DNA of 64,000 bases from Paraburkholderia sp. BCC1884 (GCF_900996225.1 NZ_CAAJGL010000145.1:283344-347343), one strand, 5' to 3'; counted from the stretch's first letter, positions 34,331 to 42,994 are shown. The notes: generated by a model not told the origin, from the letters alone. Made by a program: numbers and translations.

Positions 34331-35953
34331 TCATGGCTTGTTGTCCGCAGGCTTGCCGCGCACCAGCGATTCGGGATGCTGCTGCAGATAGTCCGCTAGT
34401 CCGTTGAGCGATTGCAGGGTGCGGGTCAATTCCTGCAATGCCTGATGCACGTCCGACTGCAACGGCGAGCTTTGTTGCAAAGTGGTTTCGGCCGAGCTGA
34501 AAGTCTGCTTCGCGGCGGCGAGCGTGTCGCGCGCCTGCGGCATCACCTGACTGTCCAGTTGCGCGAAAAGTTTGTCTGCATTCTTCAGCGCGCTGTTCAC
34601 GTTCGTGCCGATCTGGTCGAAAGGCACCTGATTGAGCTTTCTCGTGATGTCGGCGATCTGAACCTGCAAGGCGTCGAGCGTGTTCGGGATGGTGGGCAAC
34701 TCGACCGGATCCTGCCCGGCGTCGAATTTGACCGGCGCGGCCTTCGGAAAGATGTCGAGCGCGATATAAAGTTGTCCCGTCAGCAGATTGCCGGTCCGTA
34801 ACTGGCCGCGCAGACCACGTTCGACCAGCCGTTGCACCAGGTCCCGACTTTCCACCGTGCGCGGCTCCGGTACCGACGCGTCACGCACGCGTTTCCTGAG
34901 ACGATCCGGATACAGATCGAGCGTGACGGGCAGGGTGAAGCTGTGGCTTTGCGGATCGTAGGCGACGCCGATATTCGTGACCTGGCCGAGCACGATGCCA
35001 CGGAAATCGACCGGCGCGCCCACGGCGAGTCCGCGCAGCGACTGATTGAATCGCATCACGGCATGCACGCGCACGCCGTCTGGCGCCCGCATGGCGTCGG
35101 TTTCGTCGGTGGCGAGGCGGAACTCGCTGTTGGCGGGCGCGAGTGCGCCGATCGACTGACCGGGCGGCGACTGGAACGCGAGGCCGCCCACCAGAATCGC
35201 CGCGACCGATTGCGTGTCGACCACGAAGCCGTCCGAGTCGAGCCGCACGTTGACGCCGCTCGCGTGCCACCAGCGCGAGTTGGTGCCGACGTACTGGTCG
35301 TAGGGCGCGGAGACGAACACCTGGACGGTGACGCCGGTGCCGTCCTTGTCGAGCGAGACACCGTAGACCTGTCCGACCGGCACGCGCCGGTAGAAGATCG
35401 GCGAGCCGACGTCGATCGAGCCGAGCGAATCGCCGTGCAGCGTGAAGCGATGGCCTTTCTGGTCCGCCGTGATCGGCGGCGGCGTTTCGAGCCCGACGAA
35501 ATGGGTTTGGGTGTCTTTCGAGCGCCCGGCGTCCACGCCGATATACGCGCCCGACAGCAGGGTGCCGATGCCCGACACGCCGCTCGCGCCGACCCGCGGA
35601 CGCACGACCCAGAAGCGCGTATCTTTGACCGCGAAATTCTCGGCCTCCTTGGTCAACTGGACGGCGATTTCAACGTGCGATTGATCTTTCGAGAGCGTAA
35701 TGGACTTGACCGAGCCGATCTCGACGTCCTTGTACTTGACCTCGGTTTTGCCGGGTTCGAGGCCCTCGGCGTTTTCGAAGACGATGGTGATCGACGGCCC
35801 GCGCGAGGTCACCGATTTCACGACCAGCGCAAGCCCGATTAACGCCGCGATCAACGGAATCATCCAGACGAGCGAGGGCAGCCAGCCACGTCGTGGCTCG
35901 CCGTCCCGATCGGCAGGTTCGGACGACGGGACGGGTTCTCGCGGGCTGCTCAT
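34331..35953 (-). CDS. pqiB: PqiB-like MCE-domain intermembrane transport protein
   Basis: A 540-residue protein with a single N-terminal membrane helix (WMIPLIAALIGLALVV, about residues 29-45) and three MCE domains. They can be read as ITIVFENAEGLEPGKTEVKYK (first), FTLHGDSLGSIDVGSPIFYR (second) and the AVGAPVDFRGIVLGQV segment (third). The C-terminal ~120 residues are a helical extension (coiled-coil-like, QLDSQVMPQARDTLAAAKQT). PqiB forms hexameric tubes that span the periplasm for lipid transport. PqiA and PqiC partners are not adjacent, so the protein is a lone PqiB in this window; partners must lie elsewhere. The ATG at 35953 has a weak site. Confidence 0.85.
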   Translation of the reverse strand: MSSPREPVPSSEPADRDGEPRRGWLPSLVWMIPLIAALIGLALVVKSVTSRGPSITIVFENAEGLEPGKTEVKYKDVEIGSVKSITLSKDQSHVEIAVQLTKEAENFAVKDTRFWVVRPRVGASGVSGIGTLLSGAYIGVDAGRSKDTQTHFVGLETPPPITADQKGHRFTLHGDSLGSIDVGSPIFYRRVPVGQVYGVSLDKDGTGVTVQVFVSAPYDQYVGTNSRWWHASGVNVRLDSDGFVVDTQSVAAILVGGLAFQSPPGQSIGALAPANSEFRLATDETDAMRAPDGVRVHAVMRFNQSLRGLAVGAPVDFRGIVLGQVTNIGVAYDPQSHSFTLPVTLDLYPDRLRKRVRDASVPEPRTVESRDLVQRLVERGLRGQLRTGNLLTGQLYIALDIFPKAAPVKFDAGQDPVELPTIPNTLDALQVQIADITRKLNQVPFDQIGTNVNSALKNADKLFAQLDSQVMPQARDTLAAAKQTFSSAETTLQQSSPLQSDVHQALQELTRTLQSLNGLADYLQQHPESLVRGKPADNKP

Positions 35954-36235
35954 GGCCGGTCTCGCTTCACACTGAAAACTCCGTTTCGTGTAATGGGAAG
36001 ATTAATAAACCTTTTCCAGCGCGTGTGCTGAATTTGACGCAAATAAATTCAGGTTGCACGCGACTAATTAGCGCGCCGCATCGCTGAATTCGACAAGGGT
36101 TTTCTTAGTACTGAAACGGAATTCAGATTAATCAATTCATTTGACAATTTCCTTGCGTTTGGCATTCGGGTTAACTATCGTGGTTCGTCTGACCCGCGTG
36201 CGCTACCGGATCATTCCACGATACGAGAGGACGCT

Positions 36236-36685
36236 ATGAAGCGATTCGCCATCGTCATGCTGGCCAGCGTGAGCGCGCTCGCCTTGGCTCAAAAACCCGC
36301 GGTGTATCCCGCGCACGGACAGAGTCCGCAGCGCCAGTCTTCGGACGACGGCGCGTGTTACGCGTGGGCCAAGCAGAACACCGGCATCGACCCGGCGGTG
36401 GTCGCGCAGGCACCGCCGCCGCCGTCGGGGCCGAATGGCTCACGCATGCGCGGCGCCGCGCGCGGGGCGGCCACGGGCGCCATCATCGGCGACGTCAGCG
36501 GCAACGACGCGGGGCATGGCGCCGCCGTCGGCGCGACCGCCGGCGCGGTAGCCGGCGGCGCGCGCAACCGCCGGCAGCAGGCGGCGCAGGCGCAAAACGC
36601 GCAGGTCAATCAGCAGGCGGCCATGAGCACCTATTGGCGCGCCTACAGCGCCTGCATGCAGGGCAAGGGTTATACGGTTCAATAG
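36236..36685 (+). CDS. secreted glycine-zipper protein
   Basis: A 149-residue protein with an N-terminal signal peptide (VMLASVSALALA). A glycine zipper follows in the middle (GAARGAATGAIIGDVSG, then GAAVGATAGAVAGGA), which is a membrane-seeking pattern of outer-membrane lipoprotein and pore-forming tails. The end has MSTYWRAYSACMQGKGY, a conserved pair of Cys in this family (the first in GACYAWAKQNTG). Such YMGG-like proteins are common in Burkholderiales and have no assigned function. ATG 36236 has GAGAGG 6-7 bases upstream. The AT-rich 280-bp upstream region is its likely promoter. Confidence 0.75.
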   Translation: MKRFAIVMLASVSALALAQKPAVYPAHGQSPQRQSSDDGACYAWAKQNTGIDPAVVAQAPPPPSGPNGSRMRGAARGAATGAIIGDVSGNDAGHGAAVGATAGAVAGGARNRRQQAAQAQNAQVNQQAAMSTYWRAYSACMQGKGYTVQ

Positions 36686-36772
36686 CCGCGCGCTTCTGCT
36701 ATGCAGTCCCCAACCGGTTTGCCGCTCTTCGGTGTTCATCTCGAACACGAATCACGAAGAGAACCAGCCGGC

Positions 36773-37702
36773 TCACCGGACGCTGAAAGACCGTTGGGTC
36801 CTGTCGCAACTCGACCGACAGCGCGTCACGCGTTTGGGTGCGTCGACTGGCACGCCCTGGTCAGCGGGGTCCCACGAATCGCGCGGGCCGGCCGGGTTGT
36901 CGACGATCCGTGTGCCGGCCGCTTCGCGTCTGAACTGGTCCGCGCGATACCAGTCGGCAACCCGTTGCCACGCGTTGCCGGTCATGTCGGACAGTCCGTA
37001 GCGATTCGCCGGAAAGGTGCCGACCGGGCTCGTGCCGAGCGCGCCACCCGCTTTGGGACTGACCACGGGAAACGCCTGTTCCTGCTGACCTTGCCAGACG
37101 TTGGCCATCTGTCTGCCGTCGGGGGCGAACTGATTGCCCCATGAATAGGTGGCCTGTTCGAGGCCGCCGCGCGCGGCGAATTCCCACTCGGCTTCCGTCG
37201 GCAGGCGCTTGCCCGCCCACTTCGCATATGCCTGTGCGTCCTCGTACGACACCTGCACGACGGGATGATCGTCCTTACCGGCGATGCTGCTGTCCGGTCC
37301 CGTGGGATGACGCCAGTCGGCCCCGGGTACGAAGCGCCACCAGGCCGAATAATCGTCGAGCGGCACCGGACGGTCGGTGCCGACAAACACCATTGCGCCG
37401 GCGACCAGTGCGCTGTCGGGCGGGCGCGGTGTGCCGGGGGGCAATTGCACTCTCAGGGTGTCCCAATCGGGTTTTTTCTCGGCGGTGGTGACGTAGCCGG
37501 TTGCTTCGACGAACTGACGGAATTGCGCGTTGGTCACGTGATGCGTGTCCATCCAGAAACCGTGCACCCGCACCTTGTGCGCGGGACGCTCGTTCGGCTG
37601 AGCCTGTTTCGAGTCGCTGCCCATCAGGAATTCGCCGCCGGAAACTTTGTGCACTGAAGGTGGAGCATGTGCGACACCGCGTCGCTCGGTGGGCACCGCC
37701 AT
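36773..37702 (-). CDS. truncated formylglycine-generating-enzyme-like protein
   Basis: About 309 residues from ATG 37702 (a longer start at 37759 adds 19 residues). It has the sulfatase-modifying-factor (FGE/SUMF1) fold signatures: HKVSGGEFLMGSDS, GFWMDTHHVTNAQFRQFVEA, WRHPTGPDSS, VSYEDAQAYAKWAGKRLPTEAEWEFAARGG and YGLSDMTGNAWQ. FGE oxidises a sulfatase Cys to formylglycine using copper held by two C-terminal Cys. Here the family's RVxRGGSFLC block is replaced after RVTR by an unrelated 15-residue tail (from about 36820), so the last ~50 residues with the catalytic Cys are missing. It is probably inactive in this reaction, or a C-terminally decayed gene. No sulfatase is adjacent. Confidence 0.75.
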   Translation of the reverse strand: MAVPTERRGVAHAPPSVHKVSGGEFLMGSDSKQAQPNERPAHKVRVHGFWMDTHHVTNAQFRQFVEATGYVTTAEKKPDWDTLRVQLPPGTPRPPDSALVAGAMVFVGTDRPVPLDDYSAWWRFVPGADWRHPTGPDSSIAGKDDHPVVQVSYEDAQAYAKWAGKRLPTEAEWEFAARGGLEQATYSWGNQFAPDGRQMANVWQGQQEQAFPVVSPKAGGALGTSPVGTFPANRYGLSDMTGNAWQRVADWYRADQFRREAAGTRIVDNPAGPRDSWDPADQGVPVDAPKRVTRCRSSCDRTQRSFSVR

Positions 37703-37842
37703 GCTTATCCACAGAAAATGTTCATATCCTTGTGGACAACTCCTGGCCAAGGCGGGCAACTGCTTGATCGCATGACGATTTCCGCGCGAGGCCAGCGAAC
37801 GCGCGCCGGCTTCGAAAGACGCGGCATCGGCTCACGGGCCGC

Positions 37843-39849
37843 TCATTCCACCGGCGAAGACAGCAGCGCCACCGGCACGCCGTGGCAACTCACCCGGGCG
37901 ACGATCGCCGCGCCGAGATTGGCGCTGGATTTTTCGTGCGTATCGAAGCCGCTCACCCTGTTGTCGATCCGCAAAATGTTGATCGGCCACGAGGCCCGCG
38001 AGAGCCGTTCATGCGCGAAGGCGCCGACCCACAAAGGTGTGGCCGACGTGCCCGTTTGCACGGCATAGCCGCTCGGCCAGAAGCGCAGCACGTCGCGTTC
38101 GTCGCGGGTGTCGCCAGGACGCATGAACACCAGCGACGACGGCACGCCGTTGTTGAGCTTCGGCAAGACCGGCAGTGACACCGCCGCGACATTCGGCGTG
38201 GCCAGCGACAACAGACTGTGTGCCGACAGATCCGTGCCTTCGATCCAGCCCTGGGCGCGCAGTTGTCCGCGGATCGAGTCGAGATTGGAGACCCATTGCA
38301 GGGTAAGCGGCTCCTTGCGATCGCCGCCCATGTCGGAGCGATAGCAGGGCAGATGCTTCCACAAGGAAAGCGTCCACTGAGACTGCGAGACCAGCACGGG
38401 CAAGGGCCGCGCCGCGCTGCCGGGCGGCGGCGCGGGCGGGCGCATGCCCAGTTGCACCCCGACGCTGAGCAGCATCACCACCAGCACGACGGCGGGCATG
38501 AAGGTGCGGATGGGTGGCTGCTCGGGATGTCGCCAAAGGGCCGTCATCGAGACGATCGCCACCCAGACATAGGCGAGCGCGGCGCCGCCGATCGCGTCGG
38601 ACACCCAGTAGCGGCCGAACGACAGGCCGGCGAGCGTCACCAGAATCACCACGATCGTGCTGGCGGTCGCGACGAGCACGCCCTCCAGCATGCCGACACG
38701 ACGCGCCAGCAGAAACGCGAGGAAGCCGTACACGATGACGGTGGCCGCTACGTGATTGCTCGGAAACACGTAAGCGCCGACGATCGCTTCATTGGGCGGC
38801 GCGCGATGCATCGCGAACTGCAGCGCGAAGATCAGCAATTGGGAAAACACGACCGCGGCGAGCCAGTAGCCGATGGTGCGCCAGCGCCGCTCCAGCAGCA
38901 TCCACACCACCACGGTGACGATCAGCGCGGTCAGCGTGAGGCCGCTGCCGAGCGTCGCGAGTCCGGCGAGCGTGGCGTCGCCCCAGGGCGTGCGCACCGA
39001 TTGCAGGAAGTGATAGACGGAGACATCGACTTGCGTGAGCGGATCGCCGCTCACCACGTCCTGCAGCACGCCGAAAAAGAGCGCGCCGGAGACCAGCACG
39101 GCCAGCGAAGTGATGACGAGGCTGGTGGCGTCCGGCGTGTCGGGATCGAGCATTTTCCGCGCGAAGCGGCCGAACGGACCCGGATGCCGGCACGCCCATT
39201 GGCCCACATAGCGGCCCGTCGCACCCGACCAGGCATGCGCATGCGAAAGCAGGAAGCCGGTGGCGCGAAAGGTCAGCCAGACGATGCCCACCAGTAGCGC
39301 GATGATGACCACGAGGCGAAACGACACGGCACCGGCCAGCAGCACGGAAGCGCCGAACACCACGCCGGGCAGGATATGGGCGGGCGCCCACAGCACGGCG
39401 GACAGCAGGTTCATCGCGTAGAAGCGCAGCGGCGGCATGCCGAGCATGCCGGCCACCACCGGTACGATGGCGCGCAATGGTCCGACGAAGCGCGCCAGCA
39501 CGACGCTCTTCGCGCCATGCTTGTGGAAGAAACGGTGACCGGCCTCGAGCACCTCGGGATGCGTGCAGAACGGCCAGAGCTTGACGATCTTGTCCTTGTA
39601 GCGACTGCCGATCCAGAAGCTCATGCCGTCTCCGGCGATGGCGCCGGCAATCGCCCAGACGAATACCCAGCCGAGGCTCAACGAGCCGTTGCCGACCAGC
39701 GCGCCGGCGAGGAACATGGCGGTACTGCCCGGAATGAAGGTGCCGATGACGGCGATCGCTTCGAGAAATGCGGCGAGGAACACGACCGTGAGCGTCCAGG
39801 CCGGGTGACCGGCTAGCTGGTGCAGGAATTGGCTGTAGGCATGCTCCAT
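37843..39849 (-). CDS. DedA-PAP2-LssY three-domain membrane protein
   Basis: A 668-residue fusion known in Burkholderiales. Part 1 (about 1-200) is a DedA-family flippase-type membrane domain (FLEAIAVIGTFIPGSTAMFL, VVLARFVGPLRAIVPVVAGML). Part 2 (about 215-430) is a PAP2 phosphatase-like membrane domain with PSNHVAATVIVYGFLAFLLAR and GRYWVSDAIGG. Part 3 (about 440-668) resembles LssY C-terminal. The PAP2 catalytic motifs are PSGH and SRxxxxxHxxxD; here the first reads PSNH (38741-38770) and the His of the last seems to be Tyr (YWVSD, 38592-38620), so catalysis is doubtful. It would sit in the inner membrane and handle lipid carriers; function is inferred. It stands alone. Confidence 0.85.
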   Translation of the reverse strand: MEHAYSQFLHQLAGHPAWTLTVVFLAAFLEAIAVIGTFIPGSTAMFLAGALVGNGSLSLGWVFVWAIAGAIAGDGMSFWIGSRYKDKIVKLWPFCTHPEVLEAGHRFFHKHGAKSVVLARFVGPLRAIVPVVAGMLGMPPLRFYAMNLLSAVLWAPAHILPGVVFGASVLLAGAVSFRLVVIIALLVGIVWLTFRATGFLLSHAHAWSGATGRYVGQWACRHPGPFGRFARKMLDPDTPDATSLVITSLAVLVSGALFFGVLQDVVSGDPLTQVDVSVYHFLQSVRTPWGDATLAGLATLGSGLTLTALIVTVVVWMLLERRWRTIGYWLAAVVFSQLLIFALQFAMHRAPPNEAIVGAYVFPSNHVAATVIVYGFLAFLLARRVGMLEGVLVATASTIVVILVTLAGLSFGRYWVSDAIGGAALAYVWVAIVSMTALWRHPEQPPIRTFMPAVVLVVMLLSVGVQLGMRPPAPPPGSAARPLPVLVSQSQWTLSLWKHLPCYRSDMGGDRKEPLTLQWVSNLDSIRGQLRAQGWIEGTDLSAHSLLSLATPNVAAVSLPVLPKLNNGVPSSLVFMRPGDTRDERDVLRFWPSGYAVQTGTSATPLWVGAFAHERLSRASWPINILRIDNRVSGFDTHEKSSANLGAAIVARVSCHGVPVALLSSPVE

Positions 39850-40074
39850 CGTGCGCGTGACGATCGACCGTTCTGAGGTAACGGTTGATCATAACGCGGC
39901 GGCGTTTCCGCGTATGGGTGGCGTGCACGGCCTCGCGGGCCAGATCCTGGATCTTGCAGCGCTCGCCGGTGTGCAGAGTCTGAACGAACCGGGTTCGCGG
40001 TCGTCATACTCTTCGAGGGTTCGCAAGCCGGACAAGGTTGCCCGGTGCGATTCAATCATGTGATGGAGGCGGCG

Positions 40075-40416
40075 ATGAAATTCGTACGCGACAGTGTCGT
40101 GGTGTCGGTGTTGATGATGAGTGTCGCCGGCCTGGCGAATGCGCAATCGGGTAGCGGGGGCAGCGCGGGCAATCTGCCCTCCGGCGCGGCCAATAGTGGG
40201 GGGAACGCGGCGGGAATGACCGTGCCCGGCACGGGCACGGGCCTGAATCCGACGCCGGGCGCCGGATCGCTGGGCGGTCTCGTCTCGCCCGGCACGGCCG
40301 GCGGCGCGGGATCGGGGCCGGCGCTCAACACGATGCGGGCGAACGGCACGAGCCTGAATATGAACCCCGATCCACGCGCGCCGAATCTGACCGGCCACGC
40401 CGCGCCGTCGCGTTAG
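40075..40416 (+). CDS. secreted Gly/Ala/Asn-rich hypothetical protein
   Basis: A 113-residue protein with a signal peptide (MKFVRDSVVVSVLMMSVAGL then ANA, cleavage about residue 22). The mature part is low in complexity, rich in Gly, Ser, Asn and Pro (GSGGSAGNLPSGAANSGGNA). ATG 40075 has GGAGG 5 bases before. No catalytic pattern and no named family. It may be a small exported matrix or surface protein. It stands between the DedA fusion and a small orphan gene. Confidence 0.55.
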   Translation: MKFVRDSVVVSVLMMSVAGLANAQSGSGGSAGNLPSGAANSGGNAAGMTVPGTGTGLNPTPGAGSLGGLVSPGTAGGAGSGPALNTMRANGTSLNMNPDPRAPNLTGHAAPSR

Positions 40417-40736
40417 CATTTGCGCGGTGCTCAGTGCAGCAGCGCCATCCGCACGACTTTCACGATCACCAAAGGTCATGGCGCCCAGGAAGAAAGCGCG
40501 GGTGTCGGGCCGGTCAGGCAGTGAAACGGTTCGAAGGTCAGTGACTGTTGTGTCCGAGGCATGAGCCCCGTTAGTGAAGACGGGCGAATATTTTTTAAGT
40601 CAACATGCTTCGTTTAACGAAGCAAACACTTTTGTGGCCCTGTGAGCGTAACGCCACGCGAGGTCGTGCAAAGCGCGTCGAGTTTTTTACGACCGCCAGC
40701 AGCAAGAAAAGGCGAATGAACGATTCGCGAGGCGTG
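40417..40736. other. intergenic region with a perfect dyad
   Basis: About 320 bases with no gene. It contains the 19-bp palindrome listed at 40606 and an AT-rich run at 40590-40600. Promoter sequences for neither neighbouring gene could be assigned. Confidence 0.5.
40606..40624. promoter_or_regulatory. perfect 19-bp dyad, possible operator
   Basis: TGCTTCGTT and AACGAAGCA separated by one base, a perfect inverted repeat in an otherwise gene-free stretch. It fits the size of a TetR/GntR-type operator. There is no T-run, so it is unlikely to be a terminator. It does not occur elsewhere in the window as far as I could see. Confidence 0.45.
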
Positions 40737-40970
40737 TCAACGATTGCCGTCGAGCAGGTCGCCGAGGAGGCCGTCGAAGGCGGCTTGCGCATCTTCGAGT
40801 TCCTGCAACGCGGCGTCGAATGTCTGCAACGCGAACTGCGAAGGGTTGCCGCTGCCGGCCGGCGGAAATTGCGACTGCAGCGAAGCGAACGCCGCCTGTA
40901 CGCGCCTGGTGGCGGTCAACACGCGCTCCATTGCGGCGGATTCTTCGGCTCGTGCCTGATCGTGTTCCAT
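40737..40970 (-). CDS. small helical hypothetical protein
   Basis: About 77 residues from the ATG at 40970 (GGAG 7-8 bases upstream). The sequence is largely helical and acidic: EHDQARAEESAAMERVLTAT, LQSQFPPAGSGNPSQ, then ALQTFDAALQELEDAQAAFD. No Cys, no signal peptide. No family recognised. It faces the Lrp gene in the same direction, 66 bases downstream of it. Confidence 0.6.
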   Translation of the reverse strand: MEHDQARAEESAAMERVLTATRRVQAAFASLQSQFPPAGSGNPSQFALQTFDAALQELEDAQAAFDGLLGDLLDGNR

Positions 40971-41036
40971 CAAAAACTCCGTATTCGTCGGGTCGGCTTG
41001 CGCCGTTTCAAAGGGGTGACTATGCCACGTTCGCGC

Positions 41037-41504
41037 TCAGGACAGCGGCAGGCCGCCGTTGCTCTTCACTTCGCGCAGCGACAGCGACGACTCCACCGAC
41101 GTCACGCCCGGCAAGCTGCGCATTTCGTCGCGCATGAAGGTGCCGTAGTCATCGAGGTCGCGCGCCACCACTTGCAGAATGTAGTCCGCGCTGCCCGACA
41201 CATTGTGGCAACTGAGGATGCGGGGAATCGCCTGCACCTCGTGCTCGAAGCGCGTCGCCACCGCCCGGTCGTGCACGGCAAAGCGCACGTAAACGAACGC
41301 CACCACGCCGAAACCGAGTGCCGAGCGCGACAGCATCGCGCGGTACTGATCGATATAGCCGTCGTTTTCGAGGCGCTTCAGACGACGCGCGCAAGGTGTT
41401 TCGCTCAAACCGACCAGTTCGGCGAGACGTGCATTCGACATGCGGCCGTCTTTCTGCAAGGCGGCGAGGATCGCGCGGTCGGTCTTGTCGAGCGGGGTTG
41501 TCAT
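41037..41504 (-). CDS. Lrp/AsnC family transcriptional regulator
   Basis: A 155-residue protein of typical length. The N-terminal winged helix-turn-helix is LDKTDRAILAALQKDGRMSN, LAELVGLSETPCARRLKRLE, and the C-terminal RAM effector domain has SCHNVSGSADYILQVVARDL and ends VTSVESSLSLREVK. It is divergent from a LysE-type exporter, the standard arrangement in which the regulator senses the amino acid and turns on its export. A dyad in the intergenic region is a candidate operator. Confidence 0.93.
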   Translation of the reverse strand: MTTPLDKTDRAILAALQKDGRMSNARLAELVGLSETPCARRLKRLENDGYIDQYRAMLSRSALGFGVVAFVYVRFAVHDRAVATRFEHEVQAIPRILSCHNVSGSADYILQVVARDLDDYGTFMRDEMRSLPGVTSVESSLSLREVKSNGGLPLS

Positions 41505-41529
41505 GGGTTTGAGGGCGTCTTTCGGGCGG

Positions 41530-41577
41530 TTGGAGGAAAGCGTGGCTTGAGGTCGAAATATTAGCGTATTCCTCCAA
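41530..41577. promoter_or_regulatory. dyad in the Lrp/LysE divergent region
   Basis: TTGGAGGAA (41530-41538) and TTCCTCCAA (41569-41577), perfect 9-bp arms 30 bases apart, in the 158-bp divergent region. The spacing would put the half-sites about four helical turns apart, fitting Lrp octamer wrapping. It is a candidate autoregulatory and lysE-activating operator. Confidence 0.5.
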
Positions 41578-41662
41578 ATGTTCGACATCGTGTCCGGAAA
41601 TTCGCCAGCAATCTCTCCGTCGACGATAGCAAGATAGAGCCCTCGACAAGAAGAGGTTTGCC

Positions 41663-42325
41663 ATGATTTCCGCCCATCTGCTGGCCGTTTATATCGCCGC
41701 GCTGTTCGTCGTCTATGCCGTGCCGGGACCGGACATGGCCTTGATCCTGCAAACCAGTATTGGACGCGGCATGCGCACGGGATTCGCGGCGGCGGGCGGC
41801 CTGGGTGTGGCGCGCGCAACCCATGTCACGCTCTCGGCATGTGGTGTCGCGGCGCTCTTGCGCAATGCGCCGTGGCTCTATGACGTGGTGCGCTACGGCG
41901 GCGCGGTTTATCTCGCGTGGGTGGGGATCCAGATCTTCCGTTCGCCGGTGTTCGCGTTGCCGGAGGCTGCGGACAAAGTCACGGACAATCGTCCGGCGCT
42001 GAACGCGGCCGACAGGGAATCGCAGCCCTTGCGCGCCGCGTTCGTCAAAGGTCTGCTGACGAATCTGCTGAACCCGAAGGCGCTGCTGTTCTGCTCGGTG
42101 TTATTGCCGCAGTTCGTACGTCCGGAAGCGGGGCCGGTTGCCGTGCAGATGGTGGAATTAGGTGTCGTGCTGCTTATCATCGGCGCATGTTTCGATGCGA
42201 TGTATGCGATCGGCGCGGCCCGGATCGCAGGCTGGATGCGCGCTCATCCGCTCGCGCAGACTTTGCAGCGCTGGACTTTTTCGGCTGCGCTGATCGGTTT
42301 CGCGTTGCGTCTATCACTCGACTGA
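41663..42325 (+). CDS. LysE/RhtB family amino-acid exporter
   Basis: A 220-residue inner-membrane protein with about six helices. The N-terminus has YAVPGPDMALILQTSIGRGMRTG (the first part is the family PGP motif), followed by AAGGLGVARATHVTLSACGVAALL. The C-terminal half has GLLTNLLNPKALLFCSVLLPQFV, typical of RhtB members. It exports an amino acid or related compound using the proton gradient; the substrate is not known. The divergent Lrp gene supports control by the exported amino acid. A short DUF1289 gene lies convergent downstream. Confidence 0.92.
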   Translation: MISAHLLAVYIAALFVVYAVPGPDMALILQTSIGRGMRTGFAAAGGLGVARATHVTLSACGVAALLRNAPWLYDVVRYGGAVYLAWVGIQIFRSPVFALPEAADKVTDNRPALNAADRESQPLRAAFVKGLLTNLLNPKALLFCSVLLPQFVRPEAGPVAVQMVELGVVLLIIGACFDAMYAIGAARIAGWMRAHPLAQTLQRWTFSAALIGFALRLSLD

Positions 42326-42338
42326 CAACGGCGCGCCG

Positions 42339-42512
42339 CTATTTACTCAGCTTATGCTCGCGGCGCGACCGGTCCTCGATGATTTTCCGGCGATGCTTGT
42401 CCTTCATTTTCTTCCAGCTTTTGCATTCCTCGCGGGTGCGCATACAGCCGACGCAGAAGCCGGTTTTACTGTCGAACTTGCAGATGTCGATGCAGGGCGA
42501 GGCGATGCTCAT
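42339..42512 (-). CDS. DUF1289 protein
   Basis: A 57-residue protein from ATG 42510-42512. It has the DUF1289 four-Cys pattern: SPCIDICKFDSKTGFCVGCM then TREECKSW, and a basic tail (KKMKDKHRRK). The Cys set suggests a small metal-binding protein. The function of the family is unknown; in Burkholderiales it is often near transporters, as here next to LysE. A longer upstream frame (to 42608) is likely not translated. Confidence 0.8.
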   Translation of the reverse strand: MSIASPCIDICKFDSKTGFCVGCMRTREECKSWKKMKDKHRRKIIEDRSRREHKLSK

Positions 42513-42647
42513 GGTCGATAGCGATTGAAGAAGCAATGCGGGGACTCTCGCATGCGCCATGCCCGTAAGCAAAGTGATTGTGTTAATAAAGCCGATAGAG
42601 CCTCGCACGCCCGTGCGTCGTCACAATCACCCGCAGCTTTCCCGTCG

Positions 42648-42968
42648 ATGAAAACTTTTTTGCTGTATGCCGTGACCGCGCTTGCCGAGATAGTCGGCTG
42701 CTACTTGCCGTGGCGCTGGCTCAAAGAGGGCGGTTCGGTCTGGCTGCTGGTGCCCGGTGCACTCAGCCTCGCATTGTTCGCGTGGCTTTTGACTCTGCAT
42801 GGCACCGCCGCAGGCCGAGTGTATGCGGCTTACGGTGGCGTGTATGTGGCCGTGGCGATTGCCTGGCTATGGTGTGTAGACAAAGTACGCCCCACGTTGT
42901 GGGACGCGGCGGGCGTTGCCTTCACGCTAGCCGGCATGGCGATCATCGCCTTCCAGCCGCGCATGTGA
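42648..42968 (+). CDS. UPF0060 (YnfA) family membrane protein
   Basis: A 106-residue four-helix membrane protein. Family markers: LAEIVGCYLPWRWLKEGGS near residue 13, AAYGGVYVAVAIAWLWCVD, and the end GMAIIAFQPR. The E in AEIVGCY is conserved and may couple transport, as in small multidrug resistance relatives. Some YnfA proteins contribute to dye or drug resistance in Enterobacteria; not tested here. ATG 42648 is chosen because the family begins MKTFLLY; the frame is open upstream. Confidence 0.88.
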   Translation: MKTFLLYAVTALAEIVGCYLPWRWLKEGGSVWLLVPGALSLALFAWLLTLHGTAAGRVYAAYGGVYVAVAIAWLWCVDKVRPTLWDAAGVAFTLAGMAIIAFQPRM

Positions 42969-42994
42969 GTTTGCCGGCAACGCCCCCGCGGGAT

